From the NCBI GenBank assembly GCA_036677505.1, contig JAVBWK010000020.1:1-23578 (forward strand): a DNA stretch of 23,578 bases, read 5' to 3'. Made by a program: the position numbers and the translations under genes. This document shows positions 7,746-16,355 of this stretch, piece after piece. This DNA comes from UBA2227 sp036677505 (GTDB lineage: Bacteria > Bacillota_I > Bacilli_A > Erysipelotrichales > Erysipelotrichaceae). Every line of letters begins with the position of its first letter. Positions within the stretch are counted from its first letter, which is position 1. The notes beneath the pieces are model-generated. The model ran no database searches. It was not told the origin of the DNA and saw nothing but the letters and a program-made list of their open reading frames with translations.

Positions 7746-8473
7746 TCAGAAGAAATGCCCGGCTGGATCAGCCGTTACCGATATCACGTTTGCGGTTACT
7801 CTTGCTTGTTTCCAACTATTTCATCGGTTATCTGCTGATTTATCCGCTGATCGGCATGATCATTACTACAATGCTTTACGGTGCTTCTGATGCTTTATCT
7901 GCCGAAGTCGCATACGGGATCTATGGATTTCTGATACTTATTACGGTTTGGATCGGCTGGCCGGTAATACAAGAGTCATTGCGTATGGCGAAAGGCCGCT
8001 GGCTGAATCACTTGCGAAAACTGCCGTTGAATTATCTGATGATGTTTGGAGCGTTGATTGCCGTCAATGTGACCATTCAGTCTTTGACCGGTATCGAGTC
8101 GAGTGCCAATCAGGAATTGGTGTTTGAGAGTTTCAAACAATCTCCTGCACTGATCATATTTGCAGCCGTGATCATGGCTCCGATCGTTGAGGAAATCGTG
8201 TTTCGCGGAGGGTTATATCGGGCGTTGCGCCATAAATATTCATATCGTAGGGCGGTCTTGATCAGTATATTCGCATTTGGATTTATCCATGTGTTTGCCT
8301 CGCTGTTATCCGGAAACTATTCGGATTTATGGAATATTTTCACGTATATGGCGATGGGATTTTTTTTCGTTAAGATATATGAGGAGACCGGCTCGGTATT
8401 TCCGGCTATCCTTTTGCATCTGATCAATAATGCGATTGCCCTGGGCATTATGTGGTTAGGAACGATGTTATGA
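7742..8473 (+). CDS. CPBP-family intramembrane metalloprotease
   Basis: The 243-residue protein has about six to eight hydrophobic segments and a C-terminal CPBP (Abi/Rce1-like) domain. The three motifs are in order: EEIVFRG (E150, E151, R155), FGFIH (H183) and HLINN (H226, N230). These are the residues that in the family bind a catalytic metal and water within the membrane. In this group the roles include prenyl-protein or bacteriocin-immunity proteolysis; the substrate here is unknown. It sits between mnmA and recD2 with 4-nt ATGA overlaps at both ends, so it is expressed with them, although no functional link is evident. Confidence 0.88.
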   Translation: MIRRNARLDQPLPISRLRLLLLVSNYFIGYLLIYPLIGMIITTMLYGASDALSAEVAYGIYGFLILITVWIGWPVIQESLRMAKGRWLNHLRKLPLNYLMMFGALIAVNVTIQSLTGIESSANQELVFESFKQSPALIIFAAVIMAPIVEEIVFRGGLYRALRHKYSYRRAVLISIFAFGFIHVFASLLSGNYSDLWNIFTYMAMGFFFVKIYEETGSVFPAILLHLINNAIALGIMWLGTML

Positions 8474-10653
8474 GCGATGCGAGCATGATCACCGGTAAAA
8501 TCCGGCAAGTGCTCTTTCGCAGTGAAAGCAACTCGTTTACCGTGTTGCGTTTTCGCCTGTATGAATTAACGGAAAAGGATATCTTTGTGACCGGCTATCT
8601 GCCGCAGTTGCCCAAAGACATCCTTTTTGAGTTTACCGGATCCTATATCGATCATCCCAAATACGGAATGCAGTTTTCGGTCGAAAGTTACCGCCGGCTA
8701 TTACCTTCCGACAAAGAATCCATCGTCCGATACTTGTCCTCGCCGTTGTTTCCCGGTGTCGGTAAAACGCTGGCGCAGCGCATCGTCGATGCTTATGGTG
8801 AGGATGTTCTGATGCTTATTCGGGATAATCCCGAAATCAGTCTGGATGTGCAGGGCATGAATCCGAAAAAAAGGGATACGATCATTGAGGGTGTGTGCCA
8901 GCAGGACAATCTGGAAGAAGCGGTCCGCTTCTTTACGACCCACGGATTAGGTATTCGAAACATCATGAAAATCGATCAGATTTATGGGGACAAAGCACTG
9001 GATCTGATCAAAGACAATCCCTACCGGCTCATCGATGAAGTCGATGGGATCGGATTTGCGACTGCGGATAAGCTGGCATTGTCCATGGGATTTGATCCGG
9101 AGCATCCTTTACGCAAAGAAGCGGCGGTCGTATCAGCCATCATGGATACATGCATGTCGACCGGGGACTCCTACACGGATATCGAGACTTTGACCTATCG
9201 CTGTTCGCGAATGTTTGAAGACTGGCTTTATGATTTGGACGATGTGCTGATGCGGTTATACGAAAAAGGGAAGGTCATTGATGACGATGGCCGCCTGTAT
9301 CATCATACTCAGTTTAAAGCCGAAGCGGATATCGTACATTTTTTCGAGACTTTTCCGCTGCGCACCTTTGATGCCAGTGATAAGGATGTCGAAGAATTAC
9401 TTTCTGATTTTGAAGCGCGAATCGGAATCGAATACGACTCGATTCAGCGTCAGGCAGTATTAAGTTTCTTTACGGAAGATGTCATGATATTGACCGGCGG
9501 ACCGGGAACCGGCAAGACGACCATCGTTCAGGGCATCATTGATGTCTGCAAAAAAAGATACCCGAGTTATGAAATCGTTTGTTGCGCTCCAACCGGAAGG
9601 GCAGCCAAGCGCATCAAAGAAGTAACCGGGAACTTCGCGACGACGATTCATGCATTATTGAAATGGAACCTTGAGACCAATACCTTTGGCAAAAATGCAT
9701 CGGATCCGCTGATGGCCGATGTACTGATCATCGATGAATTCTCTATGGTTGATAGCTGGCTTATGGCACAATTGGCGTGTGCAAGCAGTTATGTGCGAAA
9801 AATCCTGTTTATAGGGGATGAAGATCAGTTGCCTTCGGTCGCGTGCGGAAGCGTCTTACGGGATTTGATTGCTTCAAAACGCTTCACCACTGTTCGCCTG
9901 CAACATATTTACCGTCAAAAAGAAGGTTCGGATGTCATCATGCTGGCCCATCATGTCAAAGAAGGGAACTTTGATGAATCGATGTGTAAAAATGATGTCC
10001 GTTTCTTCCAGTCGAAGCCCTTTGATGTCAAAGATCTGATTTTAAGGATCGTTGAAGAAGCAATGCTCAAAGGTTACCGTATTCAGGATATTCAGGTGCT
10101 GGCAGCGAAGTACAGCGGTCCAGCCGGCATCGATGCGCTTAACCACGCTTTACAGAAACTGTGCAATCCGCCATCCAAAAAGAAACGTGAGCTGCAGGTC
10201 GGCTATCGGCTGTATCGGGAAGGCGATAAAATTTTGCAACTGAAAAATCAGCCCACGGATGATGTTTATAACGGGGATATCGGGATACTGGCTGAAATCA
10301 TTTATGCATCCGAAGATGAGAACAATCAAAACCGGATGATCGTCGATTTTGAGGGGATCATCGTGGAGTATTCCCCGGAATGGTTTATCAACATCACCCA
10401 TGCTTACTGTATCAGCGTTCATAAAGCGCAGGGCAGTGAATATCCCATCGTCATTTTGACGGCGATTATGGAGTACGGGCAAATGTTGCAGCGCCGGCTG
10501 ATGTACACCGGAATCACCCGGGCCAGCCGTTCGCTGATTTTGGTCGGACAAAAAACTGCCTTTGAGAAGGCAGTTTCAACGGTAGATAAAGATACGCGAA
10601 GGACATATCTGAAACAGCGTCTTATGGGTTTGCCTGCAGTTTCGGATAGATGA
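8470..10653 (+). CDS. recD2: ATP-dependent DNA helicase RecD2 (YrrC-like)
   Basis: This is a 5'-3' superfamily 1B helicase linked to DNA repair and fork restart in bacteria lacking RecBCD. The N-terminal part (about 1-320) has an OB-like region and helix-hairpin-helix segments (near LFPGVGKTLAQRI and DEVDGIGFATADKLA). The motor follows: Walker A GGPGTGKTT (343-351), Walker B IIDEFS with D422 and E423, GDEDQLPS (449-456), RLQHIYRQ, and the C-terminal VHKAQGSEYP (650-659). The start at ATG 8470, overlapping the CPBP stop as ATGA and preceded by AGGA, is preferred over an upstream GTG at 8452, giving 727 residues. The last 32 bases overlap a convergent gene, and a minus-strand terminator is embedded near 10550-10576. 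Confidence 0.95.
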   Translation: MSDASMITGKIRQVLFRSESNSFTVLRFRLYELTEKDIFVTGYLPQLPKDILFEFTGSYIDHPKYGMQFSVESYRRLLPSDKESIVRYLSSPLFPGVGKTLAQRIVDAYGEDVLMLIRDNPEISLDVQGMNPKKRDTIIEGVCQQDNLEEAVRFFTTHGLGIRNIMKIDQIYGDKALDLIKDNPYRLIDEVDGIGFATADKLALSMGFDPEHPLRKEAAVVSAIMDTCMSTGDSYTDIETLTYRCSRMFEDWLYDLDDVLMRLYEKGKVIDDDGRLYHHTQFKAEADIVHFFETFPLRTFDASDKDVEELLSDFEARIGIEYDSIQRQAVLSFFTEDVMILTGGPGTGKTTIVQGIIDVCKKRYPSYEIVCCAPTGRAAKRIKEVTGNFATTIHALLKWNLETNTFGKNASDPLMADVLIIDEFSMVDSWLMAQLACASSYVRKILFIGDEDQLPSVACGSVLRDLIASKRFTTVRLQHIYRQKEGSDVIMLAHHVKEGNFDESMCKNDVRFFQSKPFDVKDLILRIVEEAMLKGYRIQDIQVLAAKYSGPAGIDALNHALQKLCNPPSKKKRELQVGYRLYREGDKILQLKNQPTDDVYNGDIGILAEIIYASEDENNQNRMIVDFEGIIVEYSPEWFINITHAYCISVHKAQGSEYPIVILTAIMEYGQMLQRRLMYTGITRASRSLILVGQKTAFEKAVSTVDKDTRRTYLKQRLMGLPAVSDR
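10549..10576 (-). terminator. Terminator for the C39-like gene, embedded in the recD2 coding sequence
   Basis: AAACTGCC (10553-10560) and GGCAGTTT (10569-10576) form an 8-bp stem with an 8-nt loop. The minus strand then reads a T-run (plus 10550-10555 are A). On the plus strand the stem is followed by CAAC, so the signal is directional for minus-strand transcripts. It lies about 45 nt past the stop codon of the minus-strand gene while coding for RecD2 residues. Confidence 0.75.
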
Positions 10654-11380
10654 CGACGGCTTGATTGTACCATTGCAGCATCGAGTTGAGCAGGGTATCT
10701 GCTTCGTAGTAACGGTTTAATCCTTTGGGTGTCCCATCGGAGTAAGTGGCTCCCCAGTTGTTGGGATCATACACTTCAAAGTATGTCTTGTTATCGACGA
10801 TGACATAGCCTTTCAATATGAAATAATGTCCGGTAACATAATCGTAAAAGCGGTTGGTACGCTGGTTTTCATTTGTGTTGCGTGGGATGACATCCATGTT
10901 GTTGTTGATGATGGCGATGTTGCCGGCATCGATGATAAACATCAGATCGTACTTATCCTCAATCGACTTCATTTGATAAACGATGTTGTATTTGTCCAGA
11001 GCACCGTTGATATCTTCGCCATACCACCAGCCGCCCAACGGCCGGAAGTCTTTCCTGATGTCTTCGCCGGTAAGCGAAAAATCCTGATCGAACCACCGCC
11101 CGACCATCTGAATCGAAGTCGGTCCGCAGTTATTGCCGGAGTGTTCACCGGTTTCAGCCTGATCATAGAACCACAGGTAGTTTCGGTTGTTGCTTTTATA
11201 AGCGGAAATATGTTTGCCCAATCCCCATGCTTCAACATTGGCATAAAGGTTCTTCTGATGTTCGTTAGGATCAATAAGTTCATCCGGAGTCTTGTCTTTT
11301 AGAAGCAAAGACAAAACCGTACCGATGGTAATCAGGGTCAAAATTAGTAAAGGAATCAGCAGAAACCTGTATTTTTTCAT
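10622..11380 (-). CDS. Exported C39-like cysteine peptidase-fold protein
   Basis: The 252-residue product has an N-terminal basic stretch and a hydrophobic segment (about 6-27), so it is probably secreted or membrane-anchored facing outward. The rest resembles the peptidase C39-like fold (bacteriocin-processing or papain-like). A catalytic-type Cys sits in GNNCGPTSIQM (C85), His in TGHYFILKGYV (H185), and Asp/Asn in YDPNNWG (D205), followed by about 45 more residues. Cys, His and Asp are in the order expected for an active enzyme. The partner is unknown. A minus-strand extended -10 (TGTTAGAAT, plus 11405-11413) precedes a GAGGT ribosome binding site. Transcription converges with recD2 and diverges from alaS. 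Confidence 0.72.
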   Translation of the reverse strand: MKKYRFLLIPLLILTLITIGTVLSLLLKDKTPDELIDPNEHQKNLYANVEAWGLGKHISAYKSNNRNYLWFYDQAETGEHSGNNCGPTSIQMVGRWFDQDFSLTGEDIRKDFRPLGGWWYGEDINGALDKYNIVYQMKSIEDKYDLMFIIDAGNIAIINNNMDVIPRNTNENQRTNRFYDYVTGHYFILKGYVIVDNKTYFEVYDPNNWGATYSDGTPKGLNRYYEADTLLNSMLQWYNQAVVIYPKLQANP

Positions 11381-11433
11381 ATGGACCTCACATGGTTTGA
11401 TTTTATTCTAACACAAAATGGTGTTTGTTGTGG

Positions 11434-11462
11434 TTGAACGATTTGGACCAGTGTGCTATAAT
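11434..11462 (+). promoter_or_regulatory. Promoter of the alaS T-box operon
   Basis: TTGAAC (11434-11439), a 17-nt spacer, and TATAAT (11457-11462) with an extended TGC just before it make a near-consensus housekeeping promoter. Transcription should start near 11469, immediately ahead of the T-box leader. This and the T-box account for the 313-base gap between the C39-like gene and alaS. Confidence 0.85.
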
Positions 11463-11467
11463 TCGAC

Positions 11468-11675
11468 TGTAAATCGCTGATGAAGCCGAGTAATCGAAAT
11501 CAGACCTTCAGAGAGGAAACGGATGGTGCAAGTTTCCGGTACGGATCGGTGAAGCTACTTCGAAGAGGAATCAAAATTTCCCGTTACGTCTCGTTACGAC
11601 GGTTGAGGTGCACGCACTGCGTGAATCAGGATGGTACCGCGATACTTTCGTTCCTGTTGTCAGGGACTTTTTTTT
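11468..11675 (+). promoter_or_regulatory. Alanine T-box leader upstream of alaS
   Basis: The diagnostic AGGATGGTACCGCG is at 11628-11641. Stem I carries an AGTA element (about 11489-11492), AGAGAGG (11510-11516) and a GGTGCAAG apical region. The base pairs GAAG with CTTC around a specifier loop whose GCU codon (Ala) is at 11554-11556, followed by A. The terminator is GTTCCTG (11650-11656) pairing with CAGGGAC (11661-11667), with a T8 run at 11668-11675. Binding of uncharged tRNA-Ala would prevent termination and raise expression of alaS and the genes read through from it. Confidence 0.93.
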
Positions 11676-11693
11676 ATGAAAAGGAGCACAGCT

Positions 11694-14321
11694 ATGAAAC
11701 AGTTGACAGGCAATCAAATCAGACAAATGTTCTTGGATTATTTTAAAAGCAAAGGCCACATGATCGAGCCGGGAGCTTCACTGATCCCGATCAACGACCC
11801 GACCCTGCTATGGATCAACTCCGGGGTAGCAGCCTTGAAGAAATATTTCGACGGATCGGTCAAACCGGCGAACAACCGTATCGCCAATGCCCAGAAATCG
11901 ATCCGAACCAATGACATTGAAAATGTCGGAAAGACAGCCAGACATCACACCTTTTTTGAGATGCTGGGCAACTTCTCGATCGGTGATTATTTTAAGGAAG
12001 AAGCCCTGCAATTTGCATGGGAATTTTTGACCAGTGAGAAATGGATCGGTTTTGATAAAAACAAACTTTATGTCACGGTGCATCCTTCAGATGAGGAAGC
12101 TTATCGTATCTGGACGGAGATCATCGGTTTTGATCCGAAGCGGATTCTTAAATCAGAAGAAAACTACTGGCAGATCGGTGAAGGACCGTGCGGTCCCAAC
12201 TCAGAGATTTATGTCGATCGCGGCGAGAAGTATGATCCGCAAGGACTCGGTGAGCGGTTGTTTTTTGAGGAAATCGAAAATGACCGTTATATCGAAGTTT
12301 GGAATGTCGTATTCTCGCAGTTTGATGGCAAAGAAGGTGTTCCGCGCAGTGAATATAAGGAGCTGCCGCAACGCAATATCGATACGGGTATGGGATTTGA
12401 ACGGCTGACCTGTCTGGTTCAGCAAGTAGAGACTAACTTCGATACGGATATTTTCATGCCGATCATCACGGCTACCGAAGCTTTTGCCAAAACCTCGTAC
12501 AAAGAGTTTCCGATGGCCTACCGGGTCATCGCCGATCATATCCGTACGGTCACCTTTGCGCTGAGTGACGGGGCATTGTTTGCCAATGAGGGGCGCGGTT
12601 ATGTGCTGCGCCGGATCTTGCGCAGAGCCGTCCGATATGGAATAAAAATCGGTATCAGCGGATCATTTATGTATAAACTGGTTCAGGTGGTTGCGGATAC
12701 GATGGAAGCTTTTTATCCGTATCTGCAGGAAAAAACCGGTTTGGTCAGTAAATTAGTAAAGGCAGAGGAAGAGCGTTTTCATGCAACCCTTCAAGACGGG
12801 GAAAATCTTTTGCTCAATGTTTTAAGCAAAATGAGTGAAAACACTTTGGATGGCAAGACCGTTTTCAAACTGTATGACACCTACGGATTTCCGGTCGAGC
12901 TGACCCAGGAGATTGCGGAAGAAAACGGCTTTGCGTTGGATCTTGACGGATTCAATGAAGAGATGGAAGCTCAGCGTGCCCGGGCAAGGGCTGCCCGTGA
13001 GGAGATTGAATCGATGTCATCCCAATCCGTTGATTTGATGAATTTCACGTTGCAGTCTCAGTTTTTAGGATATGAATCTATGAAGAACCATGCCGTGGTC
13101 GTCGGGCTGTTTAAAAACGGCCGGGCTGTCGATGTGTTGAGCGATCAGGGTGAAGTTATTTTGGACAGGACATGCTTCTATGCGGAAAGCGGCGGACAAG
13201 TCGCTGATACCGGTACGCTTTCGGGCGAATGGGGACTGGCCTTGGTATTTGATGTTCAAAAGGCACCGCGCAAGCAACATTTGCACAGTGTCGAGATTTC
13301 TTCCGGTGAACTGCGCCTGGGGGATAAAGTGATTGCTGAGATCGATGCCCAACGGCGTCTGCGCATCATGGCCAATCACAGTTCCGCCCATTTACTGCAG
13401 GCAGCGCTTAAGAAAATCGTCGGTACACACATTGCACAAGCCGGATCGTTTGTCAGTGATGAGTATATGCGCTTTGATTTTACGCATTATGAAAAGGTGA
13501 ACGATGCGCAAATCAAGGAAATCGAGATGTTTGTCAATAAGGAAATTTTCGCTCAGCATCCGGTGTCTGTTGAGTTTATGAATATCGATACTGCCAAGGG
13601 AAAGGGCGCAACGGCGCTCTTTGATGAAAAATATGAGGATATCGTCCGGGTCGTATCCATGGGTGATGTATCCATGGAGCTTTGCGGCGGAACGCATGTC
13701 AGCAATACCAGTGAAATCGGTGTATTTAAAATCGACAGTGAGGAGAGCATCGGTTCGGGAATCCGTCGGATCACGACTAAGACACAGATGAAAGCCTATC
13801 AGGATTTCGTTGCTGTGCAAGATCAATTGGAAGCGATCGCTCAGATGGCACGTATGCAATCAACGGTCAATCTTGAAAATAAGATTTCGGCCATGCTGGA
13901 AGAGGCTGCCCATACTAAGCGTGAACTTGATCGTTTGACTGCTAAGGTACTTCAAATGAAGGCTCATGAGTTATCTCAAAAGGCTGTTACCGTCGAAGGG
14001 TTGAATATCTTGCTGAGTGCAGTCGAAGAGACCGATACACATGGTTTGAAGACACTGAGTGAGTCCTTAAAACGTCTGATTCCGGATGGACTGATATTCT
14101 TGTGGCTCAAGGAGGCTGATAAGGTGACTTTTGTGGTCAGCTGCAGTCCTAAAGCCATCGCAGAAGGCTATAAAGCTGGTGATTTGGCGAAAGAGGCTGC
14201 GTTAATAACCGGCGGTAACGGTGGCGGACGACCGGATTTTGCCCAATCGGGTGGAAAAGAAGTTTCGAAGCTGTCAGCGGCCATTGAAACTATCCGTTTG
14301 AAATTAGGTTTAAGTCTTTAA
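11694..14321 (+). CDS. alaS: Alanyl-tRNA synthetase
   Basis: This class II synthetase has 875 residues, a normal length. The aminoacylation core carries NAQKSIRTNDIENVG (about 65-79) and HTFFEMLGNFSIGDYF (85-100). The editing domain, which clears Ser and Gly misacylation, has H562 and H566 in NHSSAHLLQ and C664 and H668 in CGGTH; all four metal-binding positions are present. The C-terminal C-Ala domain holds GGNGGGRPDFAQSGG (from 840). The start is the ATG at 11694, with AAGGAG eight nt upstream; the in-frame ATG at 11676 and other upstream codons lie in or against the T-box terminator. It is the first gene of a run matching the B. subtilis alaS-yrzL-yrrK-yrzB-yrrL order. Confidence 0.98.
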   Translation: MKQLTGNQIRQMFLDYFKSKGHMIEPGASLIPINDPTLLWINSGVAALKKYFDGSVKPANNRIANAQKSIRTNDIENVGKTARHHTFFEMLGNFSIGDYFKEEALQFAWEFLTSEKWIGFDKNKLYVTVHPSDEEAYRIWTEIIGFDPKRILKSEENYWQIGEGPCGPNSEIYVDRGEKYDPQGLGERLFFEEIENDRYIEVWNVVFSQFDGKEGVPRSEYKELPQRNIDTGMGFERLTCLVQQVETNFDTDIFMPIITATEAFAKTSYKEFPMAYRVIADHIRTVTFALSDGALFANEGRGYVLRRILRRAVRYGIKIGISGSFMYKLVQVVADTMEAFYPYLQEKTGLVSKLVKAEEERFHATLQDGENLLLNVLSKMSENTLDGKTVFKLYDTYGFPVELTQEIAEENGFALDLDGFNEEMEAQRARARAAREEIESMSSQSVDLMNFTLQSQFLGYESMKNHAVVVGLFKNGRAVDVLSDQGEVILDRTCFYAESGGQVADTGTLSGEWGLALVFDVQKAPRKQHLHSVEISSGELRLGDKVIAEIDAQRRLRIMANHSSAHLLQAALKKIVGTHIAQAGSFVSDEYMRFDFTHYEKVNDAQIKEIEMFVNKEIFAQHPVSVEFMNIDTAKGKGATALFDEKYEDIVRVVSMGDVSMELCGGTHVSNTSEIGVFKIDSEESIGSGIRRITTKTQMKAYQDFVAVQDQLEAIAQMARMQSTVNLENKISAMLEEAAHTKRELDRLTAKVLQMKAHELSQKAVTVEGLNILLSAVEETDTHGLKTLSESLKRLIPDGLIFLWLKEADKVTFVVSCSPKAIAEGYKAGDLAKEAALITGGNGGGRPDFAQSGGKEVSKLSAAIETIRLKLGLSL

Positions 14322-14368
14322 ATCTGTTTCACTTTGAGTTAGAATGTACACAAAGGAGGGGATCAGTG

Positions 14369-14629
14369 ATGAACAAGCAGAATACCGAAACGATGGCTTT
14401 TAAATCGGAAGCTGTACGTAAGGAAAACATTAAACATGTGTTGCGCCTTGTCAAGGATGTATTGGAAGAAAGAGGATATAATGCCGTCAATCAGTTATCG
14501 GGTTATTTGATTTCAAATGATCCCGCATACATTTCCAGTTTTAAAAATGCACGCAGTGTCATTCAGTCAATCGAACGCTATGAAATTATTGAGGAGTTGG
14601 TGCGTTCTTATTTGGAAGAGGGCGAATGA
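14369..14629 (+). CDS. ireB: IreB family regulatory phosphoprotein (UPF0297/DUF965)
   Basis: The small helical protein has 86 residues with family features ERGYNAVNQLSGYLISNDPAYI (about 36-57; key residues GY, NQ, GYL, DPAYI) and ERYEIIEELVRSYL near the end. In Enterococcus, IreB is the substrate of the PASTA-domain Ser/Thr kinase IreK and affects cephalosporin tolerance; the homolog YrzL is in the B. subtilis alaS operon. ATG 14369 is chosen over the adjacent GTG 14366; AAAGGAGG (14352-14359) serves either. A possible -10, TAGAAT at 14340-14345, could give alaS-independent expression. The stop overlaps the next ATG as ATGA. Confidence 0.92.
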   Translation: MNKQNTETMAFKSEAVRKENIKHVLRLVKDVLEERGYNAVNQLSGYLISNDPAYISSFKNARSVIQSIERYEIIEELVRSYLEEGE

Positions 14630-15042
14630 AGCGGTTGATCGGTTTGGATCTGGGAAGTAAAACCGTCGGTGTGTCCATCAGCGATCCGTTGGGCATGCTG
14701 GCTCGTACGCTGACAACTATACGCTTTTCGGAATATGACTTGGACAGTGCATGCAGTCAGGTGCTTGAGTTATGCAGACAAAACGGAGTCAGGGATGTCG
14801 TGCTCGGCTTACCCCGTCACATGAACGGTGATATCGGTGAGAGCGGTCAGATGGCACTTGACTTCAAAGAGATGCTGCTTGATGCAGGATTGGCATCGGT
14901 AACGATGTGGGATGAGCGTCTGACAACAGTTGCCGCCCAGAGGCTGCTTATCAGTGCCGATGTTTCAAGAAAAAAACGTAAAGAAGTGATCGATCAGGTG
15001 GCGGCTGTCGGAATTTTGCAGAGTTACCTGGATCGCAAATAA
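14626..15042 (+). CDS. ruvX: RuvX/YqgF-type Holliday junction resolvase homolog (pre-16S rRNA nuclease)
   Basis: This is a 138-residue RNase H-fold protein. In E. coli YqgF processes the 5' end of 16S rRNA, and homologs cleave Holliday junctions. Catalytic acids sit in the expected places: D8 in GLDLGSKTVGVS, the Glu of MWDERLTT around residue 100, and the Asp of EVIDQVAAVGIL near 125. It corresponds to B. subtilis YrrK. It overlaps ireB by 4 nt and is followed after 13 nt by yrzB. Confidence 0.95.
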   Translation: MKRLIGLDLGSKTVGVSISDPLGMLARTLTTIRFSEYDLDSACSQVLELCRQNGVRDVVLGLPRHMNGDIGESGQMALDFKEMLLDAGLASVTMWDERLTTVAAQRLLISADVSRKKRKEVIDQVAAVGILQSYLDRK

Positions 15043-15055
15043 AGGAGGATTCACA

Positions 15056-15316
15056 ATGGAATCGAATACATTGTTTGTCATCGATGATGCCGGAAATGAA
15101 ATTGAGATGGAAGTGTTGTTTACTTTTGAAAATGAAGAAAACGGCCATAAGTATGTGCTGTATTTTAATCCAGAAGATGAATCAGGTGAAGTGTTTGCTT
15201 CCATTTATGATGATGAAGGAAATCTGAGTCCGATTGAAGATGAAGAAGAGTGGGCGTTGGTCGAAGAAGTTTTCAATGCTTTCGGAAGTGAAGAAGATGA
15301 AGAAAAGGTCAGCTAA
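15056..15316 (+). CDS. yrzB: DUF1292 protein (YrzB-like)
   Basis: The strongly acidic 86-residue protein reads like the DUF1292 family: an N-terminal beta-rich IDDAGNEIEMEVLFTFE segment, then KYVLYFNP and an E/D-rich C-terminus (SPIEDEEEW). The biochemical function of the family is not established. Its place between ruvX and mltG matches B. subtilis yrzB. AAAGGAGG precedes the ATG by about 6 nt. The mltG start codon lies inside its 3' end. Confidence 0.9.
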   Translation: MESNTLFVIDDAGNEIEMEVLFTFENEENGHKYVLYFNPEDESGEVFASIYDDEGNLSPIEDEEEWALVEEVFNAFGSEEDEEKVS

Positions 15317-16352
15317 AATATTTCTGGGTCTTTTGGTCCTTCTTATTGCGGCAGTTACAACTGCAGGTATTATGTTCAACGATTTATCAAAACCGGCAGC
15401 GGATCAAAGCGATGCCGTTTTATTTGAGATAAATTCCGGTGATGTGTTGCGGACCGTTGCTGTCAATCTGCAGCAACAGGGCATCGTGCGGTCATCGGTA
15501 ATCGTAGAACTTACTGCCCGCATCGAGAATCTGACCGGTGTGAAAGCCGGAACATTTGTTTTGGATAAAAGCTGGTCGGTAAAAGAAATTCTGACGACGC
15601 TGAATGATTCGACCAAGACTATCGTCGATACCGTTCGCATCACCTTCCCGGAAGGTGACTGGGCAAGGGATTTTGCGCATAAACTGGGAAATCTTACCTC
15701 GGTGGACGAACAGCAGTTGCTGGATCTGTGGAACGATGAGACTTTTTTAAACGAACTGATTGAGCGTTATGAGTTTTTAACCGAAGATATACTGAATTCG
15801 AAAACGCGTGTACAGCTGGAAGGCTATCTGTTTCCCAATACTTATGAATTTTTTGTCCAGACAAATCCGCGCGAAGTGACATTTAAAATCTTGGATCAGA
15901 CAAAGCGCATATATGATAAATATAGAGACTATTTTGATGTTTCAAATCTATCGGTCCATCAGGTATTTATTCTGTCTTCTATCGTGCAGTTTGAAGCATC
16001 ATCTCTTGAGGATATGAAGAAAGTGGCCAGTGTATTTTTGAACCGGCTTGAAATCAATATGCCGCTGCAGTCATCGGTTACCATTTGTTATGCACTGTAT
16101 GAGTACGAATCATGGCGTGATTGTGAGACCAATTCAACAATAGAATCTTTGTATAACACGTATAAGTATCGTGGTTTGCCTGTCGGTCCGATTATGAATC
16201 CGGGTGAGAATGCTATCCTTGCGGTTCTTGACCCTGCCGACACTGACTATTACTATTTCATGGCTGATGTCTATGGAGACGGTACAGTGTATTATGCAAG
16301 AACTTATGCAGAACATCAGGCCAATGTGGATAAATATCTTAAAGGAAGGTAA
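15297..16352 (+). CDS. mltG: Endolytic murein transglycosylase MltG (YceG-like)
   Basis: MltG cuts nascent glycan strands at the outer face of the membrane and releases new peptidoglycan from its lipid anchor. The 351-residue product has one N-terminal transmembrane segment (about 7-26), a LysM-like part, and the YceG domain. In the active-site stretch SSIVQFEASS, E233 aligns with the catalytic Glu known in E. coli (E218), but the preceding Glu of the usual EKE pattern is Gln (Q231). KVASVFLNRL and GLPVGPIMNPG follow as expected. The ATG at 15297 overlaps yrzB by 20 nt, and only a modest GGAAG is upstream, so coupling is likely. The in-frame ATG at 15234 would add 21 non-hydrophobic residues and is rejected. 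Confidence 0.94.
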   Translation: MKKRSAKIFLGLLVLLIAAVTTAGIMFNDLSKPAADQSDAVLFEINSGDVLRTVAVNLQQQGIVRSSVIVELTARIENLTGVKAGTFVLDKSWSVKEILTTLNDSTKTIVDTVRITFPEGDWARDFAHKLGNLTSVDEQQLLDLWNDETFLNELIERYEFLTEDILNSKTRVQLEGYLFPNTYEFFVQTNPREVTFKILDQTKRIYDKYRDYFDVSNLSVHQVFILSSIVQFEASSLEDMKKVASVFLNRLEINMPLQSSVTICYALYEYESWRDCETNSTIESLYNTYKYRGLPVGPIMNPGENAILAVLDPADTDYYYFMADVYGDGTVYYARTYAEHQANVDKYLKGR

Positions 16353-16355
16353 TCT

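Noticed and set aside
11631..11693. Upstream starts for AlaS
   Set aside because: These codons lie in the T-box and its terminator; ATG 11694 has the proper ribosome binding site and the family's normal N-terminus.
13392..13859. Minus-strand 155-codon frame
   Set aside because: It is antisense to the conserved AlaS editing domain, without ribosome binding site or promoter.
15990..16000. MltG as a catalytically dead protein because of Gln in the EKE motif
   Set aside because: The second Glu (E233) aligns with the catalytic Glu in E. coli MltG, so activity is not excluded.
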